Source of the DNA: JAKAWQ01 sp035549615
GTDB lineage: Bacteria; Pseudomonadota; Alphaproteobacteria; Acetobacterales; Acetobacteraceae
NCBI GenBank assembly: GCA_035549615.1
Contig: DASZQO010000272.1
Coordinates: forward strand, 1 to 24,006
Length of the DNA: 24,006 nt
Reading direction: 5' to 3'
Both the position numbers and the translations under genes were made by a program. Shown here piece after piece: positions 1-7,055 of this stretch (position 1 is its first letter; every line of letters begins with the position of its first letter). The notes below the pieces were generated by a model. That model was not told where the DNA came from and made no database searches. It saw only the letters and a program-made list of their open reading frames with translations.

Positions 1-633
1 AACAACCATGCCTTTGCCCCTGTCACCAAGGCGTCCAGGACGCACCGTCTTCCTTGGCGCAATCGAACCGCATGGCTGATCGCGCTGTACTTCGGCGCCC
101 AGAATTTCCTCTTTTACGCCCTGATCTCATGGATTTCCCCGTTCTTCCAGGAGCAGCGGGTGCCGCTTACCCGTGCTGGCCTCATTCTGGCGTCTTTCAC
201 CGTCGCGTTCATGGCAGGCAATCCCTTCTTTGGCTCAGTGAGCAAATCTCTCGACCGCCGTGGCTGGCTTGCGCTTTCTGCGGCTCTTGCCGCCGCAGGG
301 CTGCTCGTCATGGTCCTGGCCCCGAACTCTGTTCCCTTCATCTATCTGCCGGTGACTGCATTCGGAATGGCGGGAGCGTTCACCCTGGGCATGACTTTGC
401 CGCTCGACAACACCGCAGATGCGGCGGAGGCGAGCGCCTGGACCGCGTTCGTATTGATGGTGGCCTATCTGATCGCGGCCACCGGGCCCCTCTCTGTGGG
501 CGCGCTGCGTGATCTGACAGGCAGCTTCTCCGCGTCCTGGATCCTGCTCCTCGCTGTGGCCCTCGGCATGCTCGCATTGACGCCGTTCCTGCGGCTTCAC
601 GTTCGCGCGCCCGAACAACGTAATGATGATTAG
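1..633 (+). CDS. MFS transporter, CynX/NimT type, C-terminal part (5' end outside window)
   Basis: The reading frame is open from base 1 to a TAG stop, giving 210 residues that lack the N-terminal half of a usual ~400-residue MFS protein. Hydrophobic segments alternate with short loops: around residues 26-48, 57-75, 82-100, 105-125, 140-160 and 175-198. The segment WLIALYFGAQNFLFYALISW resembles the start of the second six-helix half of CynX-type permeases (cyanate or nitroimidazole transport family), and a basic loop containing SKSLDRRGW follows the next helix as in MFS proteins. It should sit in the inner membrane and move a small solute. The substrate cannot be read from this part. It ends 15 bp before the end of the convergent regulator gene. 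The family call is moderately sure; the cyanate link is inference. Confidence 0.8.
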   Translation, partial: NNHAFAPVTKASRTHRLPWRNRTAWLIALYFGAQNFLFYALISWISPFFQEQRVPLTRAGLILASFTVAFMAGNPFFGSVSKSLDRRGWLALSAALAAAGLLVMVLAPNSVPFIYLPVTAFGMAGAFTLGMTLPLDNTADAAEASAWTAFVLMVAYLIAATGPLSVGALRDLTGSFSASWILLLAVALGMLALTPFLRLHVRAPEQRNDD

Positions 634-648
634 AGAAGGATTCGATTC

Positions 649-1659
649 TTACGACAGCGCAGTGGCGGAAAAACGCCGGCGATATTGCGCTGGCGTGATC
701 CCGAGGCGCCGTTCGAACGCAAGGCGAAGGATATCCGTATTGGCGAAACCGCACCGTATGGCGACCTGTTTCGGAGGCAGGTGTCCCTCTTCGAGCATCC
801 GTCGGGCAGCTTCTACCCGGGCACTCTCTACCCACGCCTTGGGCGTCATCCCAACCTCGGCTCGAAACAGCCGGGCAAAATGGCGCGGGCTCACGCCCAT
901 CCGTTCGGCGAGCCGCTCGATACTGTGCTCCAGCGCCGGGTTCGCCGCGACCCAACGCTGGATTTCCTGAAGCGCGGACCGCCCGACTGGCACGGTTTCG
1001 CCTTTCCGGCTGAACTGGAGCTGCCCGCCAGGTCGCTTGAAGAACATGACGAGCTGGCTTGCGACACGCATCGCAATATCCCGTCCAAGATCCTCCTCGA
1101 TGAGGGCAAGAGCGAGATCGAGCCCAGCGGTCACGCCGGCAGATGTACGAACCTTGCCATCACGAACATGGATGGCGTCTTCATCAACAGTCACCTCGGG
1201 ATAGGCCGCGGCGAACGCCTGAGCGACCGCCCAATGCGTCGTCACACGCAAACCATCGAGGAGGCCGGCCGCCGCCAGCGCGAAAGCACCGCTGCAGATC
1301 GAACCAAATCGTCTCGCCCGCGCTGCGGTTTTCCGGAGCCATTCGGCCACATGTGGCTCGAGTGGCCGTTCCGCGGCATTCGGCCGGCCGGCGACAAGCA
1401 GGGTATCGATCGGCTCGTCCCGGTCACGCCCGATGACATGATCAGGGACAAGGCGCACACCTGACGAGCTTCTGATCTCGCCCGGGACACATCCGACTAC
1501 GATCGATCGGTATGCGGCCGAGCCGGCTTGAGCGTTCGCCTCGGCGAAAACGTCCAGCGGCCCGGAGACGTCGAGCATCTGCACGCCCGGCATGGCGAGA
1601 ATGGCAATGGTTCGGGTCCTGATCTCTCTCATGCGGCGGGTGTCCGTTATGCGCCACAT
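649..1659 (-). CDS. GlxA family transcriptional regulator (DJ-1/PfpI-like domain plus AraC HTH)
   Basis: The protein has 336 residues, normal for the family. Residues ~15-190 form a DJ-1/PfpI-like domain with the nucleophile-elbow pattern GSICSGAFALAAAGLLDG, putting a cysteine at 122. Residues ~230-330 form an AraC-type double helix-turn-helix (ERLAERMGVSPRHFARLFR, then the second helix pair ending in the FERRLGITPAQYRRRF signature). Such proteins are cytoplasmic regulators whose DJ-1-like part senses a small molecule rather than acting as an enzyme. The ATG at 1659 has a weak AGGA just upstream; a second ATG at 1632 has no ribosome site. The gene is divergent from the HD-domain gene, and a perfect inverted repeat lies directly upstream of its start, so it may regulate itself and that neighbour. 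The regulated compound is unknown. Confidence 0.9.
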   Translation of the reverse strand: MWRITDTRRMREIRTRTIAILAMPGVQMLDVSGPLDVFAEANAQAGSAAYRSIVVGCVPGEIRSSSGVRLVPDHVIGRDRDEPIDTLLVAGRPNAAERPLEPHVAEWLRKTAARARRFGSICSGAFALAAAGLLDGLRVTTHWAVAQAFAAAYPEVTVDEDAIHVRDGKVRTSAGVTAGLDLALALIEEDLGRDIAMRVASQLVMFFKRPGGQLQFSRKGETVPVGRSALQEIQRWVAANPALEHSIERLAERMGVSPRHFARLFRAEVGMTPKAWVESARVEAARRMLEEGHLPPKQVAIRCGFANTDILRLAFERRLGITPAQYRRRFSATALS

Positions 1660-1667
1660 TTGTCCTA

Positions 1668-1688
1668 AATCGACGCATCACGTCGATT
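1668..1688. promoter_or_regulatory. Perfect inverted repeat, candidate operator in divergent region
   Basis: The arms AATCGACG and CGTCGATT are exact reverse complements around a 5-bp centre CATCA. The repeat lies in the 90-bp gap between the divergent GlxA-type regulator (start 1659) and the HD-domain gene (start 1750), only 8 bp from the regulator ATG. Position and symmetry fit an operator for autoregulation or for the neighbour. AraC-type proteins more often bind direct repeats, so another regulator could be the binder. Confidence 0.45.
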
Positions 1689-1749
1689 GCAGACAGATTT
1701 GCACAGGGCTAGGTTTGAATCAAGCATCTTTCCCCGAGGAGTGAAGACG

Positions 1750-2388
1750 ATGTCTGTCCCTGCCGAAGCAACCATTCCCGACAGCAAACTGGCGCGCGCG
1801 ATAACGGAGTTTGTTCGCGACACTGAAACCGAGCTGCTCTTCAACCATTCAAGCCGCGTCTATCATTTCGGCGCGCTCGCCGGCGTGCATCGCGGCCTGA
1901 AGTTTGACCGCGAACTGCTCTATGCGGGAGCAATGTTCCATGATATCGGCCTGATGCCGAGTCACAGCAGCGCGCAGGAACGTTTCGAGGTTGACGGCGC
2001 GCACGCGGCCCGCGATTTTCTGCGCAGCCACGGTGTCCCCGAAGAAGATGCCTATACGGTGTGGACCGCGATCGCGCTGCACACGACGCCGGGCGTCCCT
2101 CAGCACATGCATCCTGTGGTCGCGCTTGTCACGGCGGGGGTCGAGATGGATGTGCTCGGCCTGACCTACGCGGAATATTCCGACGAGGAGCGGGAGGCGG
2201 TCGTCAAAGCGTTTCCGAGGACGCCCCACTTCAAGGAAGACATCATCCAGGCCTTCTATGACGGGATCCGGCACAAGCCGGACACGACCTTTGGGAACGT
2301 TAAGGCAGATGTGATCGCCGACAAGGAGCCGCATTTCCACCGCGGCAACTTCTGCAGCGTCATACGTGGGTCCGCCTGGCGGGGCTGA
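1750..2388 (+). CDS. HD-domain metalloprotein resembling cyanamide hydratase (Ddi2/Cah-like)
   Basis: The protein has 212 residues from the ATG at 1750, chosen because GAGGAG lies 8 bp upstream; the frame is open earlier but has no such site. HD-family metal residues are visible: His33 in NHSSRV, His64-Asp65 in AMFHDIGL, His111 in ALHTTPG and Asp134. The spacing and several segments (FNHSSRVYHF; FHDIG; EREAVVKAFPRT) match what I recall of the yeast/fungal cyanamide hydratase family, which hydrates cyanamide to urea; this was not aligned. General HD proteins are phosphohydrolases, so that remains the alternative. It is divergent from the GlxA-type regulator, and a terminator-like hairpin follows about 75 bp after the stop. 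The HD call is firm; the hydratase relation is likely; the substrate is unknown. Confidence 0.85.
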   Translation: MSVPAEATIPDSKLARAITEFVRDTETELLFNHSSRVYHFGALAGVHRGLKFDRELLYAGAMFHDIGLMPSHSSAQERFEVDGAHAARDFLRSHGVPEEDAYTVWTAIALHTTPGVPQHMHPVVALVTAGVEMDVLGLTYAEYSDEEREAVVKAFPRTPHFKEDIIQAFYDGIRHKPDTTFGNVKADVIADKEPHFHRGNFCSVIRGSAWRG

Positions 2389-2464
2389 GCAACGCCGGAC
2401 GGTCCAGCCGGAGCCGTCCCTGTCGGGCGGCGCCCGCAGCAGGCCGTCCGGATATGAGTCAAAG

Positions 2465-2500
2465 CGCAAAAGGGACCCGCCTGAGCGGGTCGCTTTTGCG
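2465..2500 (+). terminator. Strong hairpin, likely terminator of the HD-domain gene
   Basis: The outer arms CGCAAAAG and CTTTTGCG pair perfectly. After one G/G mismatch the inner arms GACCCGC and GCGGGTC pair around a CTGA loop. The A-run before and T-run within the second arm make it usable in both directions. It starts 76 bp after the HD gene stop. Confidence 0.6.
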
Positions 2501-2542
2501 GCAGTGTCGGCATTGCCGAAGGTTGCTGGCGTTTCGGGGACA

Positions 2543-2565
2543 AAAGCGCCCCAAATGGGGGCTTT
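2543..2565 (+). terminator. Second terminator-like hairpin
   Basis: AAAGC pairs with GCTTT and CCCC with GGGG around an AAAT loop, with one bulged G at 2548; TTT lies at the 3' end of the stem. It is the second hairpin in tandem, about 43 bp after the first, and may back it up or stop antisense transcription. Confidence 0.45.
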
Positions 2566-2611
2566 GTTCCGTATCGGATTCAAGACCGGATCTGCGGGCG
2601 CGCTCTCCCAC

Positions 2612-2641
2612 TTGACGGCCCTCGCCGCGCCATGCCTAAAT
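2612..2641 (+). promoter_or_regulatory. Weak candidate promoter for the TauD/TfdA gene
   Basis: TTGACG (2612-2617) is a good -35 box; 18 bp later CTAAAT matches only half of the -10 consensus. The implied leader would be about 190 bp. I see no other structure between 2570 and 2838: no credible gene, no repeat. Confidence 0.2.
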
Positions 2642-2838
2642 CTCTATCTGATGAATAGACATTCATGCGCGCAGACCTCCTGCCGCGGGAGGGCTTGTTC
2701 ATGTGGAAGCGGTGCGAGGAGCCATGCTGATATTGTCCCCGTCGCTCCGCTTCTCGCGCGCTCCCCGATGCCCGGAAGCGCCCGGAACAGAACGCTTCCG
2801 GCATCGAACCTTCGACATGTCGGGCAAAGAAAAGGGCA

Positions 2839-3672
2839 ATGGATATGGGTTATGAAACGATCCAGGTCACGAAGCTCACACCACATCTCGGCGCCGAGAT
2901 TGCCGGCATCGATCTTCGTGGCGCACTGAGCAATCGGGAAATCGACGAGCTGCATTCCGCTCTCGCTGAGCACCAAGTGATCTTCTTCCGCGACCAGAAG
3001 CTGGATTACGACAGCGCAAAGACATTCGGCCGCTACTTCGGGGAACTGCATATTCATCCCAATACGCCCGGCCCCGAAGGCCATCCGGAAGTCCTGCCCA
3101 TCCATGCTGACGCGAACAGCAGGCGTGTCGCCGGTGAGCGCTGGCACTCAGACGTTTCCTGCGACTTGGAACCACCGCTCGGCAGCATCCTCTATCTCCA
3201 CACCGTGCCGTCCGTTGGCGGCGATACCTTGTTCGCCAGTCAGTCCGCGGCGTACGATGCGCTTTCTCCGCGCATGAAGACCTATCTGGAAGGGTTGACC
3301 GCGTTCCATGACGGCGGCCCGACCTATCGGGCGATCAACGCCACCCTCGGCGTCCCGGAGACTGGAAAGATCTATCCGAACGCAGTGCATCCGGTGGTCC
3401 GCACCCATCCTGTGACGGGGCGCAAGATGCTCTTCGTCAATGCCTGGTTCACCATTCGCATCAATGAGCTTCCGGAAGACGAAAGCCGTGCGGTTCTCCA
3501 CTTTCTCTTCGCGCATAGCACGAAGCCGGATTTTCAGGTGCGTTTCCGCTGGCGCCCGCATTCCGTCGCGTTCTGGGACAATCGCGCGGTCCAGCATCTC
3601 GCGGTGTGGGACTATTTTCCCCAGACTCGATCCGGCTTCCGCATCACGATCAAGGGCGACCGGCCATTCTGA
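2839..3672 (+). CDS. TauD/TfdA family Fe(II)/2-oxoglutarate-dependent dioxygenase
   Basis: The protein has 277 residues, the usual family length. The iron-binding facial triad is visible: His103 and Asp105 in WHSD, and His253 in VQHLAVWDY. Thr130 in GGDT and an arginine in TRSGFRITIKGD (Arg264 or Arg268) fit 2-oxoglutarate binding. Such cytoplasmic enzymes hydroxylate small organic acids, sulfonates or related compounds, using O2 and releasing CO2 and succinate. The ATG at 2839 follows a purine-rich AAAGAAAAGGG; an ATG two codons on is also possible. It stands alone after a 450-bp gap, with no sulfonate transporter beside it, so taurine is not supported as substrate. Neighbouring CynX-like and cyanamide-hydratase-like genes hint at nitrogen or cyano compounds, but nothing in this sequence fixes the substrate. 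Confidence 0.92.
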   Translation: MDMGYETIQVTKLTPHLGAEIAGIDLRGALSNREIDELHSALAEHQVIFFRDQKLDYDSAKTFGRYFGELHIHPNTPGPEGHPEVLPIHADANSRRVAGERWHSDVSCDLEPPLGSILYLHTVPSVGGDTLFASQSAAYDALSPRMKTYLEGLTAFHDGGPTYRAINATLGVPETGKIYPNAVHPVVRTHPVTGRKMLFVNAWFTIRINELPEDESRAVLHFLFAHSTKPDFQVRFRWRPHSVAFWDNRAVQHLAVWDYFPQTRSGFRITIKGDRPF

Positions 3673-3759
3673 ATCCTGCAAGATCCACGCGCGCTTGTTC
3701 CGTCTCGGAGCATCCAGGGCGCGAGAGGCCTGACCAGGCAGGATGGTGAATGATCGCAC

Positions 3760-3778
3760 CTCCCCCCATCGAGGGGAG
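3760..3778. terminator. Weak hairpin between convergent genes
   Basis: CTCCCC and GGGGAG form a 6-bp stem with a 7-nt loop in the 134-bp gap between the dioxygenase gene and the convergent proline-rich gene. There is no T-run, so termination here is only a possibility. Confidence 0.2.
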
Positions 3779-3806
3779 ACATCAAAGCATAACAAATCCT
3801 ATTGAT

Positions 3807-4247
3807 CTAATTGGCATTTCCCCAGATGCGAACCCCGTTGGGGTCCGTGCAGTAGCAGGCAGCCCCGGGCGGCACCGCGGTCTCCATCGGGCATACATTG
3901 GCGCCCGCATAGCAGGACTGCGCGGGCGCTGCGGACGGTGATCCGGGCTGGTCGGGGGCATACCCCGCGGGCGGCGGTGGGGCGTAGTAGGCCGGGGGCG
4001 GCGGATAGGCCGGCGCCGGATAGACATAGACCGGCGGGGGCGGGGGCGGGTAATACGGCCACGGGGCAACGAAGAAGGGCACCCCGAAGCCGATCCAGAC
4101 CCCAGCCCGGGCTGGCCACGGAAGCGCAAGGAGGGTGAGCATACCTATGCAGGTGGCCGCAAAGGCCAGCCATCTGGGGGTGTGCCGCCGGGGAATAGGT
4201 TGCATCATAATAACTTTACCCGGGACCGGTATCAGAATGTATGTCAT
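3807..4247 (-). CDS. Secreted proline/tyrosine-rich hypothetical protein
   Basis: With the start at 4247 the protein has 146 residues. This ATG has GGAGG 9 bp upstream. The frame is open to 4349, but that extra N-terminus is the reverse of a dispersed repeat hairpin and is unlikely to be translated. ATGs at 4208 and 4205 are alternatives that would give a more ordinary signal peptide. A hydrophobic stretch (WLAFAATCIGMLTLLALPWPARA) ends in an A-x-A cleavage site, so export is likely. The mature part has proline runs separated by tyrosine and alanine (YYPPPPPP, then YPPPPAYYAPPPP), followed by a cysteine-bearing tail (SCYAGANVCP, ACYCTDPNGVRIWG) that could form disulfides. It is probably an envelope or surface protein. 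I do not recognise a named family. Confidence 0.7.
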   Translation of the reverse strand: MTYILIPVPGKVIMMQPIPRRHTPRWLAFAATCIGMLTLLALPWPARAGVWIGFGVPFFVAPWPYYPPPPPPVYVYPAPAYPPPPAYYAPPPPAGYAPDQPGSPSAAPAQSCYAGANVCPMETAVPPGAACYCTDPNGVRIWGNAN

Positions 4248-4324
4248 CTGGCCGAGCCTCCGCAAACGGTTCACGTGCGTGGAAGGGGCGGCAAACAGAA
4301 TGCGGTAGGCGAAGGAGAAAAATC

Positions 4325-4360
4325 GTTCTTTCTTGAGAGAAAGAACCAAAGAACTTTCAG
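4325..4360 (+). repeat. Dispersed repeat, copy A (short variant)
   Basis: Perfect 9-bp arms GTTCTTTCT and AGAAAGAAC enclose a TGAG loop, followed by CAAAGAACTTTC. Layout and sequence parallel the longer copies at 4361-4475 (opposite strand) and 20550-20656: a T-rich arm, a tetraloop, an A-rich arm, then CAAA-rich sequence ending ACTTTTC or similar. It is much more AT-rich than the surroundings. Confidence 0.6.
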
Positions 4361-4475
4361 CCCTTCATTCATCGTCCGCAGCCGGCGCCTGATCCGGAAA
4401 ACAGAGAAAAGTCTTTTTGCTTCTTGTTCTTCAGAAAAAGAAGCCTCCTCCTTCATTCTGATGCTTTATCGAAGG
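4361..4475 (-). repeat. Dispersed repeat, copy B (~110 bp)
   Basis: Read on the minus strand it begins with ATAAAG, then a pyrimidine-purine hairpin (4420-4443; arms CTTCTTTTTC and GAACAAGAAG, loop TGAA, one mismatch), then GCAAAAAGACTTTTCTC, GTTTTCCGG and GCGCCGGCTG, ending near GATGAATGAA. Nearly every block recurs in the same order at 20550-20656. It lies just downstream of the ABC operon end (4503) and points the same way as that operon, so it could end its transcripts. Copy A faces it 15 bp away. Confidence 0.75.
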
Positions 4476-4502
4476 CCAGGTATCGACCGAATCCTCGCTC
4501 CC

Positions 4503-6011
4503 TCAGGCAGCGGCAGGAGCCTCGGCGCGATTCACCGCCGAGGAGACGAGCGCAAGCGCCCGCGCCTCATCGAATTCTTCCCGCGGCCCGTCGGCCACGA
4601 TGCGCCCGGCGCGCATGCAGACGATTCGCCGGGCAAGGGCGAGCACCTCATCGACGCCGGAACAGCTCAGGCAGACGGCAATGCCGTCCGCCGCAAGGGC
4701 TTCGATCAGCCGGTGGATTTCGCTCTTGGCCCGCACGTCGACGCCGCGCGTGGGATCGCTGAGCAAGAGGATGGCGGGCTTCTGTTCCAGCGAGCGGGCG
4801 AACAGCACCCGCTGCTGGTTGCCACCGGACAGACGGCGGACGGGCATATGGGCCCCGCTCAGCCGCACGCCGACCTGCGCCATCCGCTCGCGCGCGAGGC
4901 GCCCGAGCTGTCCCGCGCCGGGCCAGCGCCAGGCGGCGCAGCGGCGCAGCGGAGCCGTGGCGATGTTCCAGACCGGCGAGCGGTCCAGCCACAATCCCTC
5001 CAGCTTGCGGTCGGGCGGCATATAGACCAGTCCGGCCCGCAGCGCGTCGGCCGGATGCCGCAGCCGTACTGGGCGCCCGTTGACCGTGATCTCGCCCTGC
5101 AGCGGCGCCGCACCGCCCAGGCCACGCAGCAGCGTGTCGATGCCCGATCCCTCCAGTCCCACGAGACCGACGATGTCGCCCGCCCGCACGGACAGCGAGA
5201 TCGGCCCCAGCCCTGGACCGCGAAGCTCCCGCGCCTCCAGCACGGGCTGGCCGGGCGCGCGCGTGCCGGACGCGACCGGGACCGAGACGTCGCCAACCAT
5301 GGCCCGCGCCATTCCCGCGACATCGATCGCCCCGCGCTGCCAAGTGCCGGCCACTTGGCCATCACGCAGGACGGTGATCCGATCGGCGATGCTGGCCGCC
5401 TCGTCGAGACGATGCGAAACGAACAGGACCGCCGTGCCTTCGGCCGCAAGCGAACGGATGATCGAAAGCAGCGCCTCCGTCTCCCGCAGCGATAGCGCCG
5501 ACGTCGGCTCGTCGAGGATCAGCACGCGCCCGCCGGTGAATAGCGCCCGGCCGATCTCAACAAGCTGGCGCTGGGCGAGCGACAGCCCAACGACGGGCGC
5601 ATCGAGCGGAACGTGCAGCCCGAGGCGCGCAAGCGTGGCAGCCGCGGCGGCACGCTGGCGCCGTCTGTCGAGCAGGCCGGTCCAGCGTAGCGGCAGCGCT
5701 GTCGCGGTCACGTTCTCAACCACGCTGCGATCGGGAAACAGCATCAGTTCCTGGTGGACCACCGACACACCGGCCCGCCGCGCCGCCGCCACGTCGCCGC
5801 TTGGCAGAACACGCCCTGCCACTTCGACATGCCCCTCATCGGGCGCCACGGCACCGGAGAGAACGCCGATCAGCGTCGATTTTCCGGCCCCGTTGGCCCC
5901 GAGAAGGGCCATCACCTCGCCGGCCCGAAGCGCGAGCGAGACGGCGCGCAGAGCCACCACCCCGCCATAGCGCTTGCCGACGCCGTGCGCAGCAATGGCG
6001 TCCGGGGTCAT
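4503..6011 (-). CDS. Sugar-type ABC transporter ATP-binding protein (RbsA/XylG-like, two NBDs)
   Basis: The protein has 502 residues with two fused nucleotide-binding domains, as in RbsA/XylG/MglA. NBD1 has Walker A GANGAGKST (residues 38-46), a signature-like LSLAQRQLVEIGRAL and Walker B RVLILDEPTSAL. NBD2 has a degenerate P-loop (GLEGSGIDTLL), a good signature LSGGNQQRVLFARSLEQ, and SDPTRGVDV where DEPTRGVDV is usual, so the Walker B Asp and catalytic Glu are altered. NBD2 is therefore likely to bind but not hydrolyse ATP, a pattern common in this family. The ATG overlaps the stop of the binding-protein gene (ATGA). It is the last gene of the cyclase-permease-binding protein-ATPase operon and powers import of the same unknown solute at the inner membrane. 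Confidence 0.93.
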   Translation of the reverse strand: MTPDAIAAHGVGKRYGGVVALRAVSLALRAGEVMALLGANGAGKSTLIGVLSGAVAPDEGHVEVAGRVLPSGDVAAARRAGVSVVHQELMLFPDRSVVENVTATALPLRWTGLLDRRRQRAAAAATLARLGLHVPLDAPVVGLSLAQRQLVEIGRALFTGGRVLILDEPTSALSLRETEALLSIIRSLAAEGTAVLFVSHRLDEAASIADRITVLRDGQVAGTWQRGAIDVAGMARAMVGDVSVPVASGTRAPGQPVLEARELRGPGLGPISLSVRAGDIVGLVGLEGSGIDTLLRGLGGAAPLQGEITVNGRPVRLRHPADALRAGLVYMPPDRKLEGLWLDRSPVWNIATAPLRRCAAWRWPGAGQLGRLARERMAQVGVRLSGAHMPVRRLSGGNQQRVLFARSLEQKPAILLLSDPTRGVDVRAKSEIHRLIEALAADGIAVCLSCSGVDEVLALARRIVCMRAGRIVADGPREEFDEARALALVSSAVNRAEAPAAA

Positions 6012-7024
6012 CCGCGGAATCGCTTCTCCCGCTCCAGGTATTCCGCTACGTTCTCCTTCGTGACGATCTCGTTTGCCATGAAATAATTGCCGCCCGGCAG
6101 ATCGAGCCGCGGGCCGTTCAGGGCGATCCGCTGATAGAGATACATGATCGGCAGGTAGCCCTGCAGGTATGGTTCCTGTCCCACGGTGCCGTCGACCACC
6201 CCGTCGCGAATCATTTCCAGCGTCTGGTACATGAGATCGGTGCCGACGATCGGCCAGTGCGCCTTCATCTCTTGCTTGACGAGTCCGGCAGCAGCGGTGT
6301 CCGGCCCACAGAGTGGCATCATAGCGGTCAGATCCGGATGGCTTTGCGCGATGTCACGGATCGTGGCGCGCTCGCTCGCCATGTCGCTCGGGTTGGTATT
6401 GAAAACGCCGACCACTTCAAGGCCGCCCGCCGTCACACCCTTTTTCGCGCCCTCGATGCGCTGATCGAGCGCGAGCAGGCCGGGCGCACAGTTGGTCATC
6501 GCGACCGTGCCCTTGCCGCCGGCCAGCTTCGCCAGCATCTGGCCCTGCACCACGGCCGCGCCGACAAGGTCCTGGCCAAAGAACAGCTCACGGCCGCTCT
6601 TGGGAGAGTCGCTGTTGGCGCAGACCACCACGACGCCCTGCTCCATCGCATGCTTGATCGGTGCAATCCAGGCATCGGCCTCCAGCGGAATCACCGCGAT
6701 CCCCTGGAAGCCGGTGGCGACGAGCTGGCGGAATTGCGCGATCTGCGCGACGGTGTTGCCGTCGGGCACGCCGGTCCACTGCACCTCGACATCGACCTGC
6801 GCCCCGGCATCCTGCGCTCCGATCTTGGTCGGCGTGAAGTAGGGATTCGTCGTGTTGTAGCAGGTCATCGCGAGCTTGATTGGCTTCTTCATGTAGGACC
6901 GCACCCAGGCGGCCCAGGGCGGTGTGGCCGCCGCCCGCGCCTGGCGGGCGCTCGCGCCCAGGAAGCCTGCCGCCGCCCCCGCGGCGCTGCCGCGCAGGAA
7001 ACCGCGACGATCGAATGGCAGCAT
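6008..7024 (-). CDS. Sugar-type ABC transporter periplasmic substrate-binding protein
   Basis: The protein has 338 residues. The N-terminus carries a twin-arginine signal (FDRRGFLRG, then a small-residue hydrophobic stretch ending in ARA), so export by the Tat pathway is likely. The rest is a Peripla_BP_4/ribose-binding type domain: KPIKLAMTCYNTTNPYF at the first strand, GFQGIAVIPLEADAW, and TAMMPLCGPDTAAAGLVKQ in the second lobe. It should capture the solute in the periplasm and hand it to the RbsC-like permease. GGGAGGAG precedes the ATG. The gene lies 31 bp after the permease and overlaps the ATPase start by 4 bp. Family members bind sugars, sugar acids, autoinducer-2 and others, so the ligand cannot be named. 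Confidence 0.92.
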   Translation of the reverse strand: MLPFDRRGFLRGSAAGAAAGFLGASARQARAAATPPWAAWVRSYMKKPIKLAMTCYNTTNPYFTPTKIGAQDAGAQVDVEVQWTGVPDGNTVAQIAQFRQLVATGFQGIAVIPLEADAWIAPIKHAMEQGVVVVCANSDSPKSGRELFFGQDLVGAAVVQGQMLAKLAGGKGTVAMTNCAPGLLALDQRIEGAKKGVTAGGLEVVGVFNTNPSDMASERATIRDIAQSHPDLTAMMPLCGPDTAAAGLVKQEMKAHWPIVGTDLMYQTLEMIRDGVVDGTVGQEPYLQGYLPIMYLYQRIALNGPRLDLPGGNYFMANEIVTKENVAEYLEREKRFRG

Positions 7025-7055
7025 GGTTCTCTCCTCCCTTGATGTTGCTATGCCG

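Noticed and set aside
2580..2804. Small minus-strand open frame in the gap before the dioxygenase
   Set aside because: Low-complexity Arg/Ser-rich translation, no ribosome site, no similarity I can recognise.
4325..4349. N-terminal extension of the proline-rich protein up to 4349
   Set aside because: The added residues are the reverse complement of repeat copy A and lack a ribosome site; the ATG at 4247 has GGAGG.
4182..5495. Plus-strand open frame (437 codons) over the repeat region and ABC ATPase
   Set aside because: It runs through two repeat hairpins and then antisense to the ATPase; no motif, no ribosome site.
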